This document shows positions 42,737-51,623 of a stretch of DNA of 54,250 nucleotides, in pieces; the first letter of the stretch is position 1; every line of letters begins with the position of its first letter. This DNA comes from an uncultured Clostridium sp. Lineage in GTDB: Bacteria > Bacillota > Clostridia > Lachnospirales > Lachnospiraceae. Below the pieces are notes generated by a model that saw only the letters and a program-made list of their open reading frames with translations, did no database searches and was not told the origin of the DNA. The position numbers and the translations under genes are program-made. The stretch lies in NCBI GenBank assembly GCA_902496665.1, contig CABVBU010000022.1:1-54250 (forward strand). Direction: 5' to 3'.

Positions 42737-43525
42737 ATGAGAGTCATCAGGGAATATAAACGTGCGGAAAGCCTGGAAGAGGCATGGCAGTTAAATCAGA
42801 AGAAGAGCAACCGGGTTCTTGGCGGGATGGTCTGGTTAAAAATGGGAAAGATGCAGATCGGTACGGCGATCGACCTCTCCGGTCTCGGACTTGACACCAT
42901 CGAGGAGACGGAGGAGGAATTCCGGATCGGCTGCATGGTGACACTGAGAGACCTGGAGCTTGATCCGGGACTGAATGCATACACGGACGGCGCGGTGAGG
43001 GAGTCCGTGCGCCATATCGTCGGGGTCCAGTTCCGGAATCTCGCGACAGTGGGTGGAAGCATTTACGGAAGATACGGATTTTCCGATGTGCTGACGATGT
43101 TTTTAGCCATGGACAGCTATGTGGAGCTTTATAAAGGCGGGATCATTCCGTTAAAGGAGTACGCGAAGATGCCCTACGACAGGGACATCCTGGTGCGGCT
43201 CATCGTGAAGAAGGAGAAGGCGGCGTTCGATTACCAGTCTGTCCGCAACAGCCAGACAGACTTTCCGGTGCTGACCTGCGCGGCGGCAAAGACGGAGACA
43301 GGATACCGGTTTTCCATCGGGGCGAGACCTGGAAAGGCAGTGTTTTTTGAACTTGCAGACGCGGATATTCAAGCCGCGGATGTGGAAAACATGGCAAAAA
43401 ACGCGGCGGAATGTGTAAAAGAGCAGGTCGGGACCGGCTCCAACACGAGAGGAAGCGCGGAGTACCGGAAACACCTGGCTGGTGTGCTGGTGAGGAGAGC
43501 TGTCTGTAAGCTGGAGGGAAAGTAA
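42737..43525 (+). CDS. Xanthine-dehydrogenase-family hydroxylase, FAD-binding subunit
   Basis: This 262-residue protein matches the FAD subunit of molybdenum hydroxylases (CoxM/XdhB type). The N-terminal half has the flavin-site pattern (RVLGGMVWLKMGK, where GGT is usually seen) and a second block (NLATVGGSIYGRYGFSDVL) with the conserved ATVGG. The C-terminal CO_deh_flav_C domain follows. It passes electrons from the iron-sulfur subunit to NAD+ or another acceptor. CAAGGAGC precedes the ATG. It heads the three-gene operon. The GGM in place of the usual GGT loop may affect flavin binding. Confidence 0.88.
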   Translation: MRVIREYKRAESLEEAWQLNQKKSNRVLGGMVWLKMGKMQIGTAIDLSGLGLDTIEETEEEFRIGCMVTLRDLELDPGLNAYTDGAVRESVRHIVGVQFRNLATVGGSIYGRYGFSDVLTMFLAMDSYVELYKGGIIPLKEYAKMPYDRDILVRLIVKKEKAAFDYQSVRNSQTDFPVLTCAAAKTETGYRFSIGARPGKAVFFELADADIQAADVENMAKNAAECVKEQVGTGSNTRGSAEYRKHLAGVLVRRAVCKLEGK

Positions 43526-43600
43526 GGAAGAATTTTATCTGAACGAATCAGATAAGAGATACAGAAATCAAGCAAAGTATAATTATAGAGGAATTACATC

Positions 43601-44083
43601 ATGAACATTACCATGACATTAAACGGAAAGAAGATCTCCGCCGACATCGACGCGGACATGCTTTTGATCGATTTTGTGCGGGATCACGGATGCTACAGCG
43701 TGAAGCGCGGCTGTGAGACATCAAACTGTGGTCTCTGCACCGTATTTTTAGACGATAAACCTGTTCTCTCCTGCTCTGTGCTGGCGGCGAGAGCGGATGG
43801 AAGAACGGTTACAACACTGGAAGGTCTCCAGGAGGAGGCGGCGGAATTCGGTGCGTTCATCGCCGACCAGGGCGCGGAACAGTGCGGATTCTGCAATCCT
43901 GGATTTATCATGAACGCCCTGGCGCTGTTCCGGGAAAAAGAATATCCGAGTGAGGACGAAATCAAGGAATATCTGGCGGGCAACTTATGCCGCTGTTCCG
44001 GCTACGAGGGACAGCTCCGCGGCATCCAAGCGTTCCTGGAATGGAAGAAGGAAAAGAACGGAAAGGAGGCGGCGGAGACATGA
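43601..44083 (+). CDS. Xanthine-dehydrogenase-family hydroxylase, two [2Fe-2S] subunit
   Basis: This 160-residue subunit has a plant-ferredoxin-type cluster site at Cys 38, 43, 46 and 58 (CETSNCGLC...SC) and the second, all-helical cluster site at Cys 95, 98, 130 and 132 (CGFCNPG...CRCSGY). Its stop overlaps the start of the large subunit gene (ATGA), so translation is coupled. It carries electrons between the molybdenum centre and the flavin. All eight ligands are present. Confidence 0.95.
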   Translation: MNITMTLNGKKISADIDADMLLIDFVRDHGCYSVKRGCETSNCGLCTVFLDDKPVLSCSVLAARADGRTVTTLEGLQEEAAEFGAFIADQGAEQCGFCNPGFIMNALALFREKEYPSEDEIKEYLAGNLCRCSGYEGQLRGIQAFLEWKKEKNGKEAAET

Positions 44084-46380
44084 AATATGTAAACCAGCCG
44101 GTGCGGAAAAAGGACGCTATGCAGCTCGTGACTGGAAAGCCGGTCTACATGGATGATATCGCGCCGAAGGACTGCCTGATCGTAAAGCTTCTCCGCTCAC
44201 CCCACGCAAATGCGATCGTGACTTCTATCAACAAAATCGCGGCGATGAAGGTGGACGGCATCGAGGCGATCTACACCTGGGAGGATATCCCGCAGGACGG
44301 AAGACGTTACACACAGGCGGGCCAGACCTACCCGGAGATGAGCCCCTATGACCGCCTGATCATGGACCGCCATGTCCGGTATGTGGGCGATGTGGTCGCC
44401 ATCGTGGCAGGACGGGATGAGAAGTGCGTGGACAAGGCGCTGAAGCTCATCAAGGTCCAGTATGAAGTTCTTGAGCCGATTCTGGATTTCCACACGGCAA
44501 AGGACAATAAGATCTTAGTACACCCGGAGGACAACTGGGAGAGTCTTGTTCCGGTTGGGGCGGACAATAAGAGAAATCTTTGTGCCCACGACGAGACTGG
44601 ATCCGGGGATATCGAGGAAGTCTTAAAGAACAGCGACGTGATCATCGACCACGTCTACCACACGAAAGCATGTCAGCAGACCATGATGGAGACGTTTCGA
44701 ACCTTCTGTACCATCGACACCTACGGGCGTCTGAACGTGGTGAGCTCCACCCAGATTGTGTTCCACTGCAGAAGGATCCTCGCGAACGCCCTGCATATTC
44801 CAAAATCCATGATCCGTGTCAGCAAGCCGAGGATCGGCGGCGGATTCGGCGCGAAGCAGACTTCCATCAGTGAAGTCTACCCAGCATATGTGACATGGAT
44901 GACGAAGAAGCCGTCGAAGATCATCTTCACCCGGGAGGAGAGCATGACCGCCTCCACTCCGCGGCACGAGATGGAAGTCCATGTGCGCCTCGGTGCCAGC
45001 AAGGACGGAATCGTCAACGGAATCGACATGTACACGCTGTCCAACACAGGTGCCTACGGTGAACATGGACCGACGACTGTGGGACTTTCCGGACATAAAT
45101 CCATTCCGCTTTATGGAAAGGCGAAGGCATTCCGATTCGTCAGCGATGTCGTGTATACAAACGTGATGTCCGCCGGCGCCTACCGCGGATACGGTGCTAC
45201 CCAGGGTCTTTTCGCGGTGGAGTCCGCTGTGAATGAGCTGGCGGCGAAGCTGCATATGGATCCGTTTGAACTGCGGATGAAGAACATCGTCAAAGAGGGC
45301 GATGTGATGCCGGCGTACTACGGGCAGGTAAACACCAGCTGTGCCCTGGACCGGTGTCTGGAGCGCGTGAAGAAGATGATCGACTGGGACAATAAATATC
45401 CGGTCCGCGATATGGGAAACGGAAAGGTCCGGGCCGTCGGCATGGGAATGGCGATGCAGGGATCTGGTATCACATCGGTTGACGTGGGAAGTGCGACGAT
45501 CAAGGTGAATGACGACGGATTTTATACATTAGCCATCGGTGCGGCGGACATGGGAACAGGCTGCGATACGATCCTGGCCCAGATCGCGGCGGAGGTCCTG
45601 GACTGTTCCATCGATGAGATCACGGTATTCGGTGCAGACACGGATACATCGCCTTACGATTCCGGATCCTATGCGTCTAGCACAACGTACGTTACCGGTA
45701 AGGCAGTAGAACAGTGTGCGCTGAAGGTGCGGGAGCAGATCTGCAAGCTGGGCGCGGAACTGTTAAAGTGCCCGGAAAGTGAAGTCGTGTTTGATGGAAA
45801 ATTTGTGAAGCGTGAGGATTCAGAGGAGATACAGGTCTCCCTCACAGATATCGTCACCGCCTCCCAGTGCGGCAACAATATCGCCCTGGAAGCCACCGTG
45901 ACGAACAGCTCCCCGCTTTCCCCGCCGCCGTTTATGGTCGGCGCTGCGGAGGTTGAGGTGGATCTTGAGACCGGAGAGGCGAAGGTCATCGATTACGCGG
46001 CTGCGGTAGACTGCGGAACCCCTGTAAACCCGAACCTTGCGAGAGTTCAGGCGGAAGGCGGTATTCTCCAGGGAATCGGCATGGCACTGACAGAAAACAT
46101 TACCTATAATAAGAAGGGAAAACTTGCTGAGAACTCCCTGATGCAGTATAAGATCCCGACACGTATCGATATCGGACATATCCGTGTAGAGTTTGAGAGC
46201 AGCTACGAGGATGCGGGACCGTTCGGCGCGAAATCTATCGGTGAAGTCGTCATCAATACGCCGCTTCCGGCTGTGTCGGATGCAATCTTTAACGCCACAG
46301 GAACCAGGTTCTACGAACTCCCGATCACGCCGGAAAAGATCGCCATGGCAGCGGCAGAGCGGGAGAGAGAACAGGACTGA
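44080..46380 (+). CDS. Xanthine-dehydrogenase-family hydroxylase, molybdenum-binding large subunit
   Basis: This 766-residue catalytic subunit binds the molybdopterin cytosine dinucleotide cofactor and hydroxylates a heterocycle with oxygen from water. It shows KPVYMDDI at the N-terminus, the cofactor loop RIGGGFGAKQ near 255, AYRGYGATQG near 367 (the Arg matches the substrate-orienting Arg of purine-oxidising enzymes), and the catalytic Glu at 722 in GAKSIGE. ATG 44080 overlaps the previous stop. The neighbouring xanthine-type permease suggests a purine substrate, but nicotinate-type or other heterocycles cannot be excluded. No XdhC/YqeB maturation gene is nearby, so selenium use is unresolved. 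Confidence 0.92.
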   Translation: MKYVNQPVRKKDAMQLVTGKPVYMDDIAPKDCLIVKLLRSPHANAIVTSINKIAAMKVDGIEAIYTWEDIPQDGRRYTQAGQTYPEMSPYDRLIMDRHVRYVGDVVAIVAGRDEKCVDKALKLIKVQYEVLEPILDFHTAKDNKILVHPEDNWESLVPVGADNKRNLCAHDETGSGDIEEVLKNSDVIIDHVYHTKACQQTMMETFRTFCTIDTYGRLNVVSSTQIVFHCRRILANALHIPKSMIRVSKPRIGGGFGAKQTSISEVYPAYVTWMTKKPSKIIFTREESMTASTPRHEMEVHVRLGASKDGIVNGIDMYTLSNTGAYGEHGPTTVGLSGHKSIPLYGKAKAFRFVSDVVYTNVMSAGAYRGYGATQGLFAVESAVNELAAKLHMDPFELRMKNIVKEGDVMPAYYGQVNTSCALDRCLERVKKMIDWDNKYPVRDMGNGKVRAVGMGMAMQGSGITSVDVGSATIKVNDDGFYTLAIGAADMGTGCDTILAQIAAEVLDCSIDEITVFGADTDTSPYDSGSYASSTTYVTGKAVEQCALKVREQICKLGAELLKCPESEVVFDGKFVKREDSEEIQVSLTDIVTASQCGNNIALEATVTNSSPLSPPPFMVGAAEVEVDLETGEAKVIDYAAAVDCGTPVNPNLARVQAEGGILQGIGMALTENITYNKKGKLAENSLMQYKIPTRIDIGHIRVEFESSYEDAGPFGAKSIGEVVINTPLPAVSDAIFNATGTRFYELPITPEKIAMAAAEREREQD

Positions 46381-46490
46381 TCTGGTGGCCATAATTTGGA
46401 CAATAGAACGCTATGTGACCATATGCTATAAACAAAGAGTGTAATTGTCTGTAATTTTACAGTTACAAGCACCCAATGTAACAAATAACT

Positions 46491-46538
46491 AACCGGGGAA
46501 CAACAGAATAACAGAAAATGTCATCGGGTACCCCGGTT
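46491..46538 (+). repeat. Inverted repeat in the leader of the pseudopilin gene
   Basis: AACCGGGG (46491-46498) and CCCCGGTT (46531-46538) form a perfect 8-bp inverted repeat with 32 bases between. It ends 24 bases before the chosen start codon. It may be a leader hairpin; I could not match it to a known riboswitch. Confidence 0.5.
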
Positions 46539-46562
46539 CAACGAAGAAAGCTGGGGTTGAGT

Positions 46563-47018
46563 ATGGCGAAAAGAAAGCAGAAAATGAAGAGACTGGATCA
46601 TGGCGGATACTCGTTAGTAGAGCTGATGGTGGTAATTGTCATCATGGTGATCCTGGCTTCTGTGAGCATTGGAGTTTATAATGGTTACGTAAATCGCGCG
46701 AAGAGCGCAGTGTTCTATGAAAAGGGACATCGGATCGCGGAAGCGTTTAAAATTTGTGAAGCAGAATATGGTCTTTCCGGAGAATTCGATAAGCGTGAGA
46801 TGGCGGAAGAGATCGGAAATATAATGAAAAAGCCGAATGATCCGGACAGCCCGCTCTATCTGTATGTGGGAGAGGACACGGATGACTGTACTGATTTCAC
46901 TCTTTCCTTCAAGAATACCGGAGATGGAAAAATGGAGATCAGTGGATTTACCTACACTGCAGATAAGTATGAGATCAGATGGACTGAGGACGGCGGTGTG
47001 GAGGTAACGATGGAGTAA
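46563..47018 (+). CDS. Orphan type IV prepilin-like (pseudopilin) protein
   Basis: This 151-residue protein has a class III signal. A basic leader of 15 residues ends in Gly 15, mature residue 1 is Tyr 16, and Glu 20 is the conserved +5 residue, followed by about 20 hydrophobic residues (LMVVIVIMVILASVSIG). The mature part is acidic and looks like a minor pilin or GspG/ComGC-type globular domain. No prepilin peptidase, pilus ATPase or platform gene is in the window, so it would rely on machinery encoded elsewhere. The start could also be ATG 46518 or 46584. A strong terminator follows directly. Confidence 0.8.
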   Translation: MAKRKQKMKRLDHGGYSLVELMVVIVIMVILASVSIGVYNGYVNRAKSAVFYEKGHRIAEAFKICEAEYGLSGEFDKREMAEEIGNIMKKPNDPDSPLYLYVGEDTDDCTDFTLSFKNTGDGKMEISGFTYTADKYEIRWTEDGGVEVTME

Positions 47019-47020
47019 GA

Positions 47021-47064
47021 AAAAGGTCAGCAGCTCTGTAGATAAGCAGGGCTGCTGGCCTTTT
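47021..47064 (+). terminator. Terminator of the pseudopilin gene
   Basis: AAAAGGTCAGCAGCTCTG (47021-47038) pairs with CAGGGCTGCTGGCCTTTT (47047-47064), with a few G-U pairs. The T run is part of the stem end. Confidence 0.88.
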
Positions 47065-47191
47065 CTGCAGTCAGGTATTTAGAAGAAGCTGATAACGGTG
47101 GAAGCTGCAGGCCTCACGTACTCAGACGAAATTACTGGCAGAGTGGAAAGAAGCGGTCCACACGCGGCATGATCAGCGCCTTTGGACCACC

Positions 47192-48607
47192 TTAAATATC
47201 CGCAATCATACCGGCAGATTCCAGAAAATAGAACATCAGGCTGACAGCGAGAAGATCGGCGCAGCCGCCGGGACTTAAGTTGTCTGCGATGTACTGATGG
47301 TCTAGGGAATTCAGGGTCTCTTTAAAATTCTCTTTTGTGACAGTGGAGAGCAGGCGTTTTGCCTGCTCTTTGCTTTTTTTTGCAAGCGCCGGTCCTCCCC
47401 TGTGAACCATATTGGTGTCGTCAACTTCAGAGATCAAGGTGAGAAGAGTCATGGCGGCGGCATCATTTAAAGAGAAACCGGCGGAAAGCCATTTTTTCAG
47501 GGCTGGCAGACCGATCTGAACCGCGGACGGGAAACCGGCAGCCGCTTCACCGCGGGCACCCTGGATCCCGTAGGCGGTAAAGATGCGTTCCCCGTTTGTA
47601 GAAAGTGATACGGAATGTGTTCTGATGCCGGGGGCAGAAGCGCTTTGCAGATCTGCGAGAGAGCACTCCCCTAATTTCCTGCATTCCTGAAGCACAGCCT
47701 CCAACGGCAGCGGAAGTTCCCGCCCCGCGTGAACTTTTCCAAGCGCCCCGCAGAGGATCGCCGAGGCAAAGACAAGCCCCTTGTGGGTGTTGATCCCGCC
47801 TGTGGCGGAAAACATGGCAGTTTCCGCCCGCTGTCCGGCGTAACGTAGCCGCTCAAAGAGCTGTCCGTCCGGCTCACTGCTGTGATCCCAACCCAGGCAG
47901 AAGAATTCCCTAAACCACGGGATCAGGGAGGCGCTGCTGTCAAGGAATGTAAAGAAGTCCATATCTTTGTGGGAGCCGGAGTTATTCCGGTCCACCAGTC
48001 CCGGCTTCGGGGTGGTTGAAACCTCGTAGAGCAGACCCCGAACCGCCGCGGAAGCCGCCTGATCAGCCGCCCGGTCCCGGAAGAATTCATGGAAGAGTTT
48101 TGCCGTCTGCCACTGGATCAGTTCCATGGAGTGGGACTTTTTTTCGGCGCAGGCATGGGCGTCTTCCCCGCAGACAAGACAGGTTCTGGGGAGAAGTCCG
48201 AGATCATGCCGCTTTACGGAAATTCCATCGGGACCGCAGACATCAAGGTTGAAGAGGCGGCCCAAGGGGTGGCTTTCCTCGATGGAGACGAGAAATTTTT
48301 TGACCTGCATGGCCTGGGACTTTAAAAGAAAGAACGCGCAGTCACCGGTATTTTTCTCATAAACTTCCGTTTTCAGAACAGAGAAACGGGAGAGACGGTC
48401 AGACAGTTCCCGGACTTCCTCCCGGAATGCCGCCCGGGCGAAGGGAAACGTCTTGACGGCCCCGGCAATATTTAAGGAAAACTCCACAAGACAGATCTCC
48501 CCGCCGAGAGTAAGAAGTTCCCATTTTTTCAGGACGCGCCGGTCTCTGGCGGTGCGAAGTTCCACGGAAGTCACCGGTGAGCCGGTAATTATATTATTCA
48601 GGATCAT
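47192..48607 (-). CDS. citXG: Fused citrate lyase accessory protein CitX-CitG
   Basis: This 471-residue protein joins two activities that make and attach the prosthetic group of citrate lyase. The N-terminal 180 residues are CitX (GRLFNLDVCGPDG, then R-TCLVCGEDAHACA), the phosphoribosyl-dephospho-CoA transferase acting on the acyl carrier CitD. The rest is CitG (EVSTTPKPGLVDRNNSGSHKDMD near 200), the triphosphoribosyl-dephospho-CoA synthase. CitXG fusions are known in lactic acid bacteria and relatives. ATG 48607 lies 8 bases after GGAG. No citD, citE or citF is in the window, although they normally stand between citC and this gene. Confidence 0.92.
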   Translation of the reverse strand: MILNNIITGSPVTSVELRTARDRRVLKKWELLTLGGEICLVEFSLNIAGAVKTFPFARAAFREEVRELSDRLSRFSVLKTEVYEKNTGDCAFFLLKSQAMQVKKFLVSIEESHPLGRLFNLDVCGPDGISVKRHDLGLLPRTCLVCGEDAHACAEKKSHSMELIQWQTAKLFHEFFRDRAADQAASAAVRGLLYEVSTTPKPGLVDRNNSGSHKDMDFFTFLDSSASLIPWFREFFCLGWDHSSEPDGQLFERLRYAGQRAETAMFSATGGINTHKGLVFASAILCGALGKVHAGRELPLPLEAVLQECRKLGECSLADLQSASAPGIRTHSVSLSTNGERIFTAYGIQGARGEAAAGFPSAVQIGLPALKKWLSAGFSLNDAAAMTLLTLISEVDDTNMVHRGGPALAKKSKEQAKRLLSTVTKENFKETLNSLDHQYIADNLSPGGCADLLAVSLMFYFLESAGMIADI

Positions 48608-48653
48608 AAAAAACACTCCATTTGGAATTTAGTTCGAACTTCCTAAATGCAGA

Positions 48654-48695
48654 AAATGCTGTGCAAAGATTTTTGAATTTCGCACAGCATTTCAG
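48654..48695 (-). terminator. Hairpin after citC, possible terminator
   Basis: AAATGCTGTGC (48654-48664) pairs perfectly with GCACAGCATTT (48682-48692). On the minus strand it follows citC and the MITE remnant, and is followed by TTCTGCATTT rather than a clean T run. Confidence 0.6.
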
Positions 48696-48743
48696 CTATC
48701 ATGCATCTGGAAAAAACGTCAGAGAACAGGCTTTGCAAGCATA

Positions 48744-48843
48744 AAAATCCATTCCAGATCGGCTACACCGATGGGATTTTTGCCGTCCAACTTATGTTTT
48801 CTTACGGTCAGCGCAGCAAGTGCGCAGACCTACTGACAGTTAC
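48744..48843 (-). mobile_element. Truncated MITE family B copy fused to the 3' end of citC
   Basis: Read on the minus strand, it begins GTAACTGTCAGTA at 48843 and follows the intact element (39450-39582) closely through GGTCTGCGCACTTGCTGCG, GACCGTAAGAAAACATA, the CCCATC hairpin and GGAATGGATTTTT. Beyond that, similarity stops, and the second terminal repeat is missing. The terminal repeat supplies the last codons and TAG stop of citC. Confidence 0.85.
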
Positions 48844-49852
48844 AGCTTTCCTTTAAATAATTCGCGGTACACTCTGGTACGAGCGACAGCACTTCGTCGG
48901 TCACGCCCTGTTCATCAAGGAGCTTTCGCACTCTGGAAGCACTGATGACCTCCGGCTTTCCATCCGGACCCTCTGTGGTGATCCGGTCGATCTTGATGAA
49001 TGAGATGCCGTATTTCGGGAGAATGTGGATCATCGCCTCGTTGTAGCGCCTTGTTACCGGATCAAAAGGTTCTTCCCCGGCAAAACGCTTTGTAATATGA
49101 AGGATCGGTGCGATCCTTGACGCGAACAGAGTGATATCGAGCTCACTCTGAATCTTCGCTGCGTCCTCGCCGTCCTTTAAAAAGTAGGTCGGGAATGTGG
49201 CGTTGGAGATCATATACGGACCGGATGGATGTACAATGACGTTCGGAAGATGATCCGTACCTTCCCGGACAAGCTTCAGACGGTCCGCAAACGGAAACCG
49301 GGACCGGTTCTCCTCAACCACGAAGATATGGAGCAGGGAACATGCCTTAGCGGCGTAAGTGATCAGGGCGAGATGACCTTTTGTGAAGGGATTGCAGTTC
49401 ATGACGATACAGCCCACGTTCTCATCGGTATCTGTCCCAGCGAGAAATTTCTTATAATAGTTGTCCAGTCCGGATTTCTTATTCTCCAGCATCAGGACCG
49501 ATTCTGTCTCTGCCAGAGGATAAAATCCGCAGGATGTGAAAAGCACCTTGTTCTTCGGCCTGGTGATCACAAAAAGATCGTAATGCCCTGCCTCAAACCG
49601 GTTTTCGACAAGTCTGGACACGAGACTTCCGAGAGCATTCTGACCTCTGAGACTCTCATCCACCGCAAAACATTTTAAAAGATTTCCTGCGCAGCATCCG
49701 CATCCTGTGAGATTCTCATCGGAATCAAACACTCCGAACGCCGCCTCGATATCGTCCTCATAATTTAAATGATGCTTCGCGAGGAATTCCACAAGCATCT
49801 GTTTGTCATGGGAAAAACCAAGGGATAATTCGTGAATACTGAGTTCTGTCAT
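48830..49852 (-). CDS. citC: [Citrate (pro-3S)-lyase] ligase CitC
   Basis: CitC acetylates the thiol of the citrate lyase prosthetic group, using acetate and ATP, and thus activates the lyase. The 340-residue protein has an N-terminal GNAT-like domain (residues 1-125), then a nucleotidyltransferase domain with MNCNPFTKGHLALI near 150, the HxGH-like motif, and ISASRVR near 313. ATG 49852 has AGAGGTG upstream. The last four residues (CNCQ) and the stop are encoded by the end of a MITE, so the original C-terminus has been replaced. No lyase subunit genes are adjacent. Confidence 0.92.
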   Translation of the reverse strand: MTELSIHELSLGFSHDKQMLVEFLAKHHLNYEDDIEAAFGVFDSDENLTGCGCCAGNLLKCFAVDESLRGQNALGSLVSRLVENRFEAGHYDLFVITRPKNKVLFTSCGFYPLAETESVLMLENKKSGLDNYYKKFLAGTDTDENVGCIVMNCNPFTKGHLALITYAAKACSLLHIFVVEENRSRFPFADRLKLVREGTDHLPNVIVHPSGPYMISNATFPTYFLKDGEDAAKIQSELDITLFASRIAPILHITKRFAGEEPFDPVTRRYNEAMIHILPKYGISFIKIDRITTEGPDGKPEVISASRVRKLLDEQGVTDEVLSLVPECTANYLKESCNCQ

Positions 49853-50008
49853 ATAAAACACCTCTGCTTTCTGTGTATCTATAGTATAGATGAAATAATA
49901 ACAGTTTTCCAGAGAAAAGGGAGAGAAAAAAAGGGAAAAATGTGGTACGATAAGAAAAACAGTTCAGGAAGAATTGTGAGTTTACGAAAAAGATACGAGG
50001 AACATAAC

Positions 50009-51070
50009 ATGCTGCATCTATATTTCGCCCCATTGGAGGGGATCACAACATATCCGTACAGGAACCTGCACCACAAGTATTTCGGTGGCGTGGACAAATA
50101 TTTTACGCCATTTCTGGCACCGGGACCGGAGCAAGGGATGAGCGTGAAGGAGATGCGGGATGTGCTGCCGGAGAATAATGCGGGGGTACCGGTGGTGCCG
50201 CAGATTCTGACGAACCGGGCGGGAGATTTCCTTCTGGCATCAAAGAAATTAGCAGAGATGGGATACCGGGAGATCAACCTGAATCTTGGGTGTCCGTCAG
50301 GGACGGTCACAGCGAAGAAAAAAGGTTCCGGTTTTTTACTTTACCCGGATGATCTGGATCGTTTTTTTGATGAAGTGTTCTCGGACGCGTCGGTGAGAAA
50401 CGGGGAGCTTCAGATCTCTGTTAAAACCAGGATCGGAAAGAATGAAGTGGAAGAGTGGCCGGAGATCATGGCGGTTTACAACCGGTATCCGATCAGCGAG
50501 CTGACAGTGCATCCGCGGATTCAGAAGGAGTTTTACAAAGGCGTTCCGCATCTTGACGTCTTTGCGGATATTTTAAAGGAAAGCCGGAATCCCATCGTGT
50601 ACAACGGAGATCTGTTCACGGTGGAGCATATGAAAAAATTCCGGGAGAAATTTCCGGCGGTGGAGAACGTGATGATCGGGCGGGGGCTCATCAGAAATCC
50701 GGCACTGGCGGAGCTGATAAAAATAGAAGAAGCCGGTGTGGAAAATGCCCATGTCTGTGCAGGATCAGAGGCTGGAAACAAAGAGACATCACCGGAGCAG
50801 ACGGAAAAGACAGTATCGGAGTCCAGAAACACGGGAGACAATATCATGCCCCGGATCCGTGCCTTCCACGATGAGATCTTTGAATATTACCGCGAGACCA
50901 TGTCCGGCGACAGAAATCTTCTTTTCCGTATGAAAGATTTATGGAGCTATATGTTAGCTGAAGTACCGGATAGCGAAAAACTTGCGAAAAAGATCCGCAA
51001 ATCCCAGCATGTGCCGGAATATCTGGCGGCGGTGGATGAGGCGTTTGCGGGATGGGAGCGGATGTCTTAA
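50009..51070 (+). CDS. tRNA-dihydrouridine synthase family protein
   Basis: This 353-residue flavoenzyme reduces specific uridines in tRNA to dihydrouridine, with FMN as cofactor. It shows the N-terminal APLEGITTYPYR, the active-site Cys at 95 (NLGCPSGTVTAKKKGSG), KTRIG near 140, HPR near 168 and an IGRG phosphate-site segment near 225. An unusual Glu/Thr-rich insertion (about 245-272: CAGSEAGNKETSPEQ) interrupts the C-terminal helical part. ATG 50009 follows GAGGAACAT; longer starts run into promoter sequence. The gene diverges from citC. It stops 15 bases before the LURP-one gene and likely shares its transcript. Confidence 0.93.
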   Translation: MLHLYFAPLEGITTYPYRNLHHKYFGGVDKYFTPFLAPGPEQGMSVKEMRDVLPENNAGVPVVPQILTNRAGDFLLASKKLAEMGYREINLNLGCPSGTVTAKKKGSGFLLYPDDLDRFFDEVFSDASVRNGELQISVKTRIGKNEVEEWPEIMAVYNRYPISELTVHPRIQKEFYKGVPHLDVFADILKESRNPIVYNGDLFTVEHMKKFREKFPAVENVMIGRGLIRNPALAELIKIEEAGVENAHVCAGSEAGNKETSPEQTEKTVSESRNTGDNIMPRIRAFHDEIFEYYRETMSGDRNLLFRMKDLWSYMLAEVPDSEKLAKKIRKSQHVPEYLAAVDEAFAGWERMS

Positions 51071-51084
51071 GAAAGGAGAAGTTT

Positions 51085-51555
51085 ATGCAGCTACTGATCA
51101 AACAGAGAGTTTTCTCATGGACGGATACATACGATGTGTATGATGAGAAGGAAGAACCAAAATATTTTGTAAAAGCGGAATTTTTTGCGTTGGGGCATCA
51201 GATCCATGTGTATGATAAAGCTGGAAATGAAGTTGGAATGGTGAAACAGCGTCTCCTTACCCTGCTTCCAGCATTCGATATCGAGATCGAAGGAAAAGAA
51301 TTCGGAAGCGTGCAGAAAGAGTTTTCCTTCTTTAAACCGCGGTATGAACTGGATTACAACGGATGGCGGTGTGAGGGCGATTTCCTGGCCTGGGACTACG
51401 ATGTGTATGAGGAGTGCTGCGCGGTGGTCCATATTTCAAAGAAGCCGTTCCGTTGGGGCGACACCTATGTGATCGACATTCTGGATCCGAAGGACGAAAT
51501 TATGGCGCTGATGCTGGCGATCGCCATCGACGCGGCAAACTGCACGAATAAATAA
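51085..51555 (+). CDS. LURP-one-related protein
   Basis: This 156-residue protein matches the LURP-one-related (Tubby-like fold) family: an N-terminal LLIKQRVFSWTDTYDVYDE, then EIEGKEFGSVQKEF, and the C-terminal hydrophobic helix AIAIDAANC. In bacteria the family is abundant and mostly uncharacterised; a membrane-lipid or scaffold role is sometimes suggested from the fold. AAAGGAG precedes ATG 51085. It follows the dihydrouridine synthase by 14 bases. Confidence 0.85.
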   Translation: MQLLIKQRVFSWTDTYDVYDEKEEPKYFVKAEFFALGHQIHVYDKAGNEVGMVKQRLLTLLPAFDIEIEGKEFGSVQKEFSFFKPRYELDYNGWRCEGDFLAWDYDVYEECCAVVHISKKPFRWGDTYVIDILDPKDEIMALMLAIAIDAANCTNK

Positions 51556-51623
51556 TCATCGTCACAGACAGAAGATCATGTGGAAAAGCAGAAGGACAGA
51601 AATGGAAATATGGAGGAAATGAT

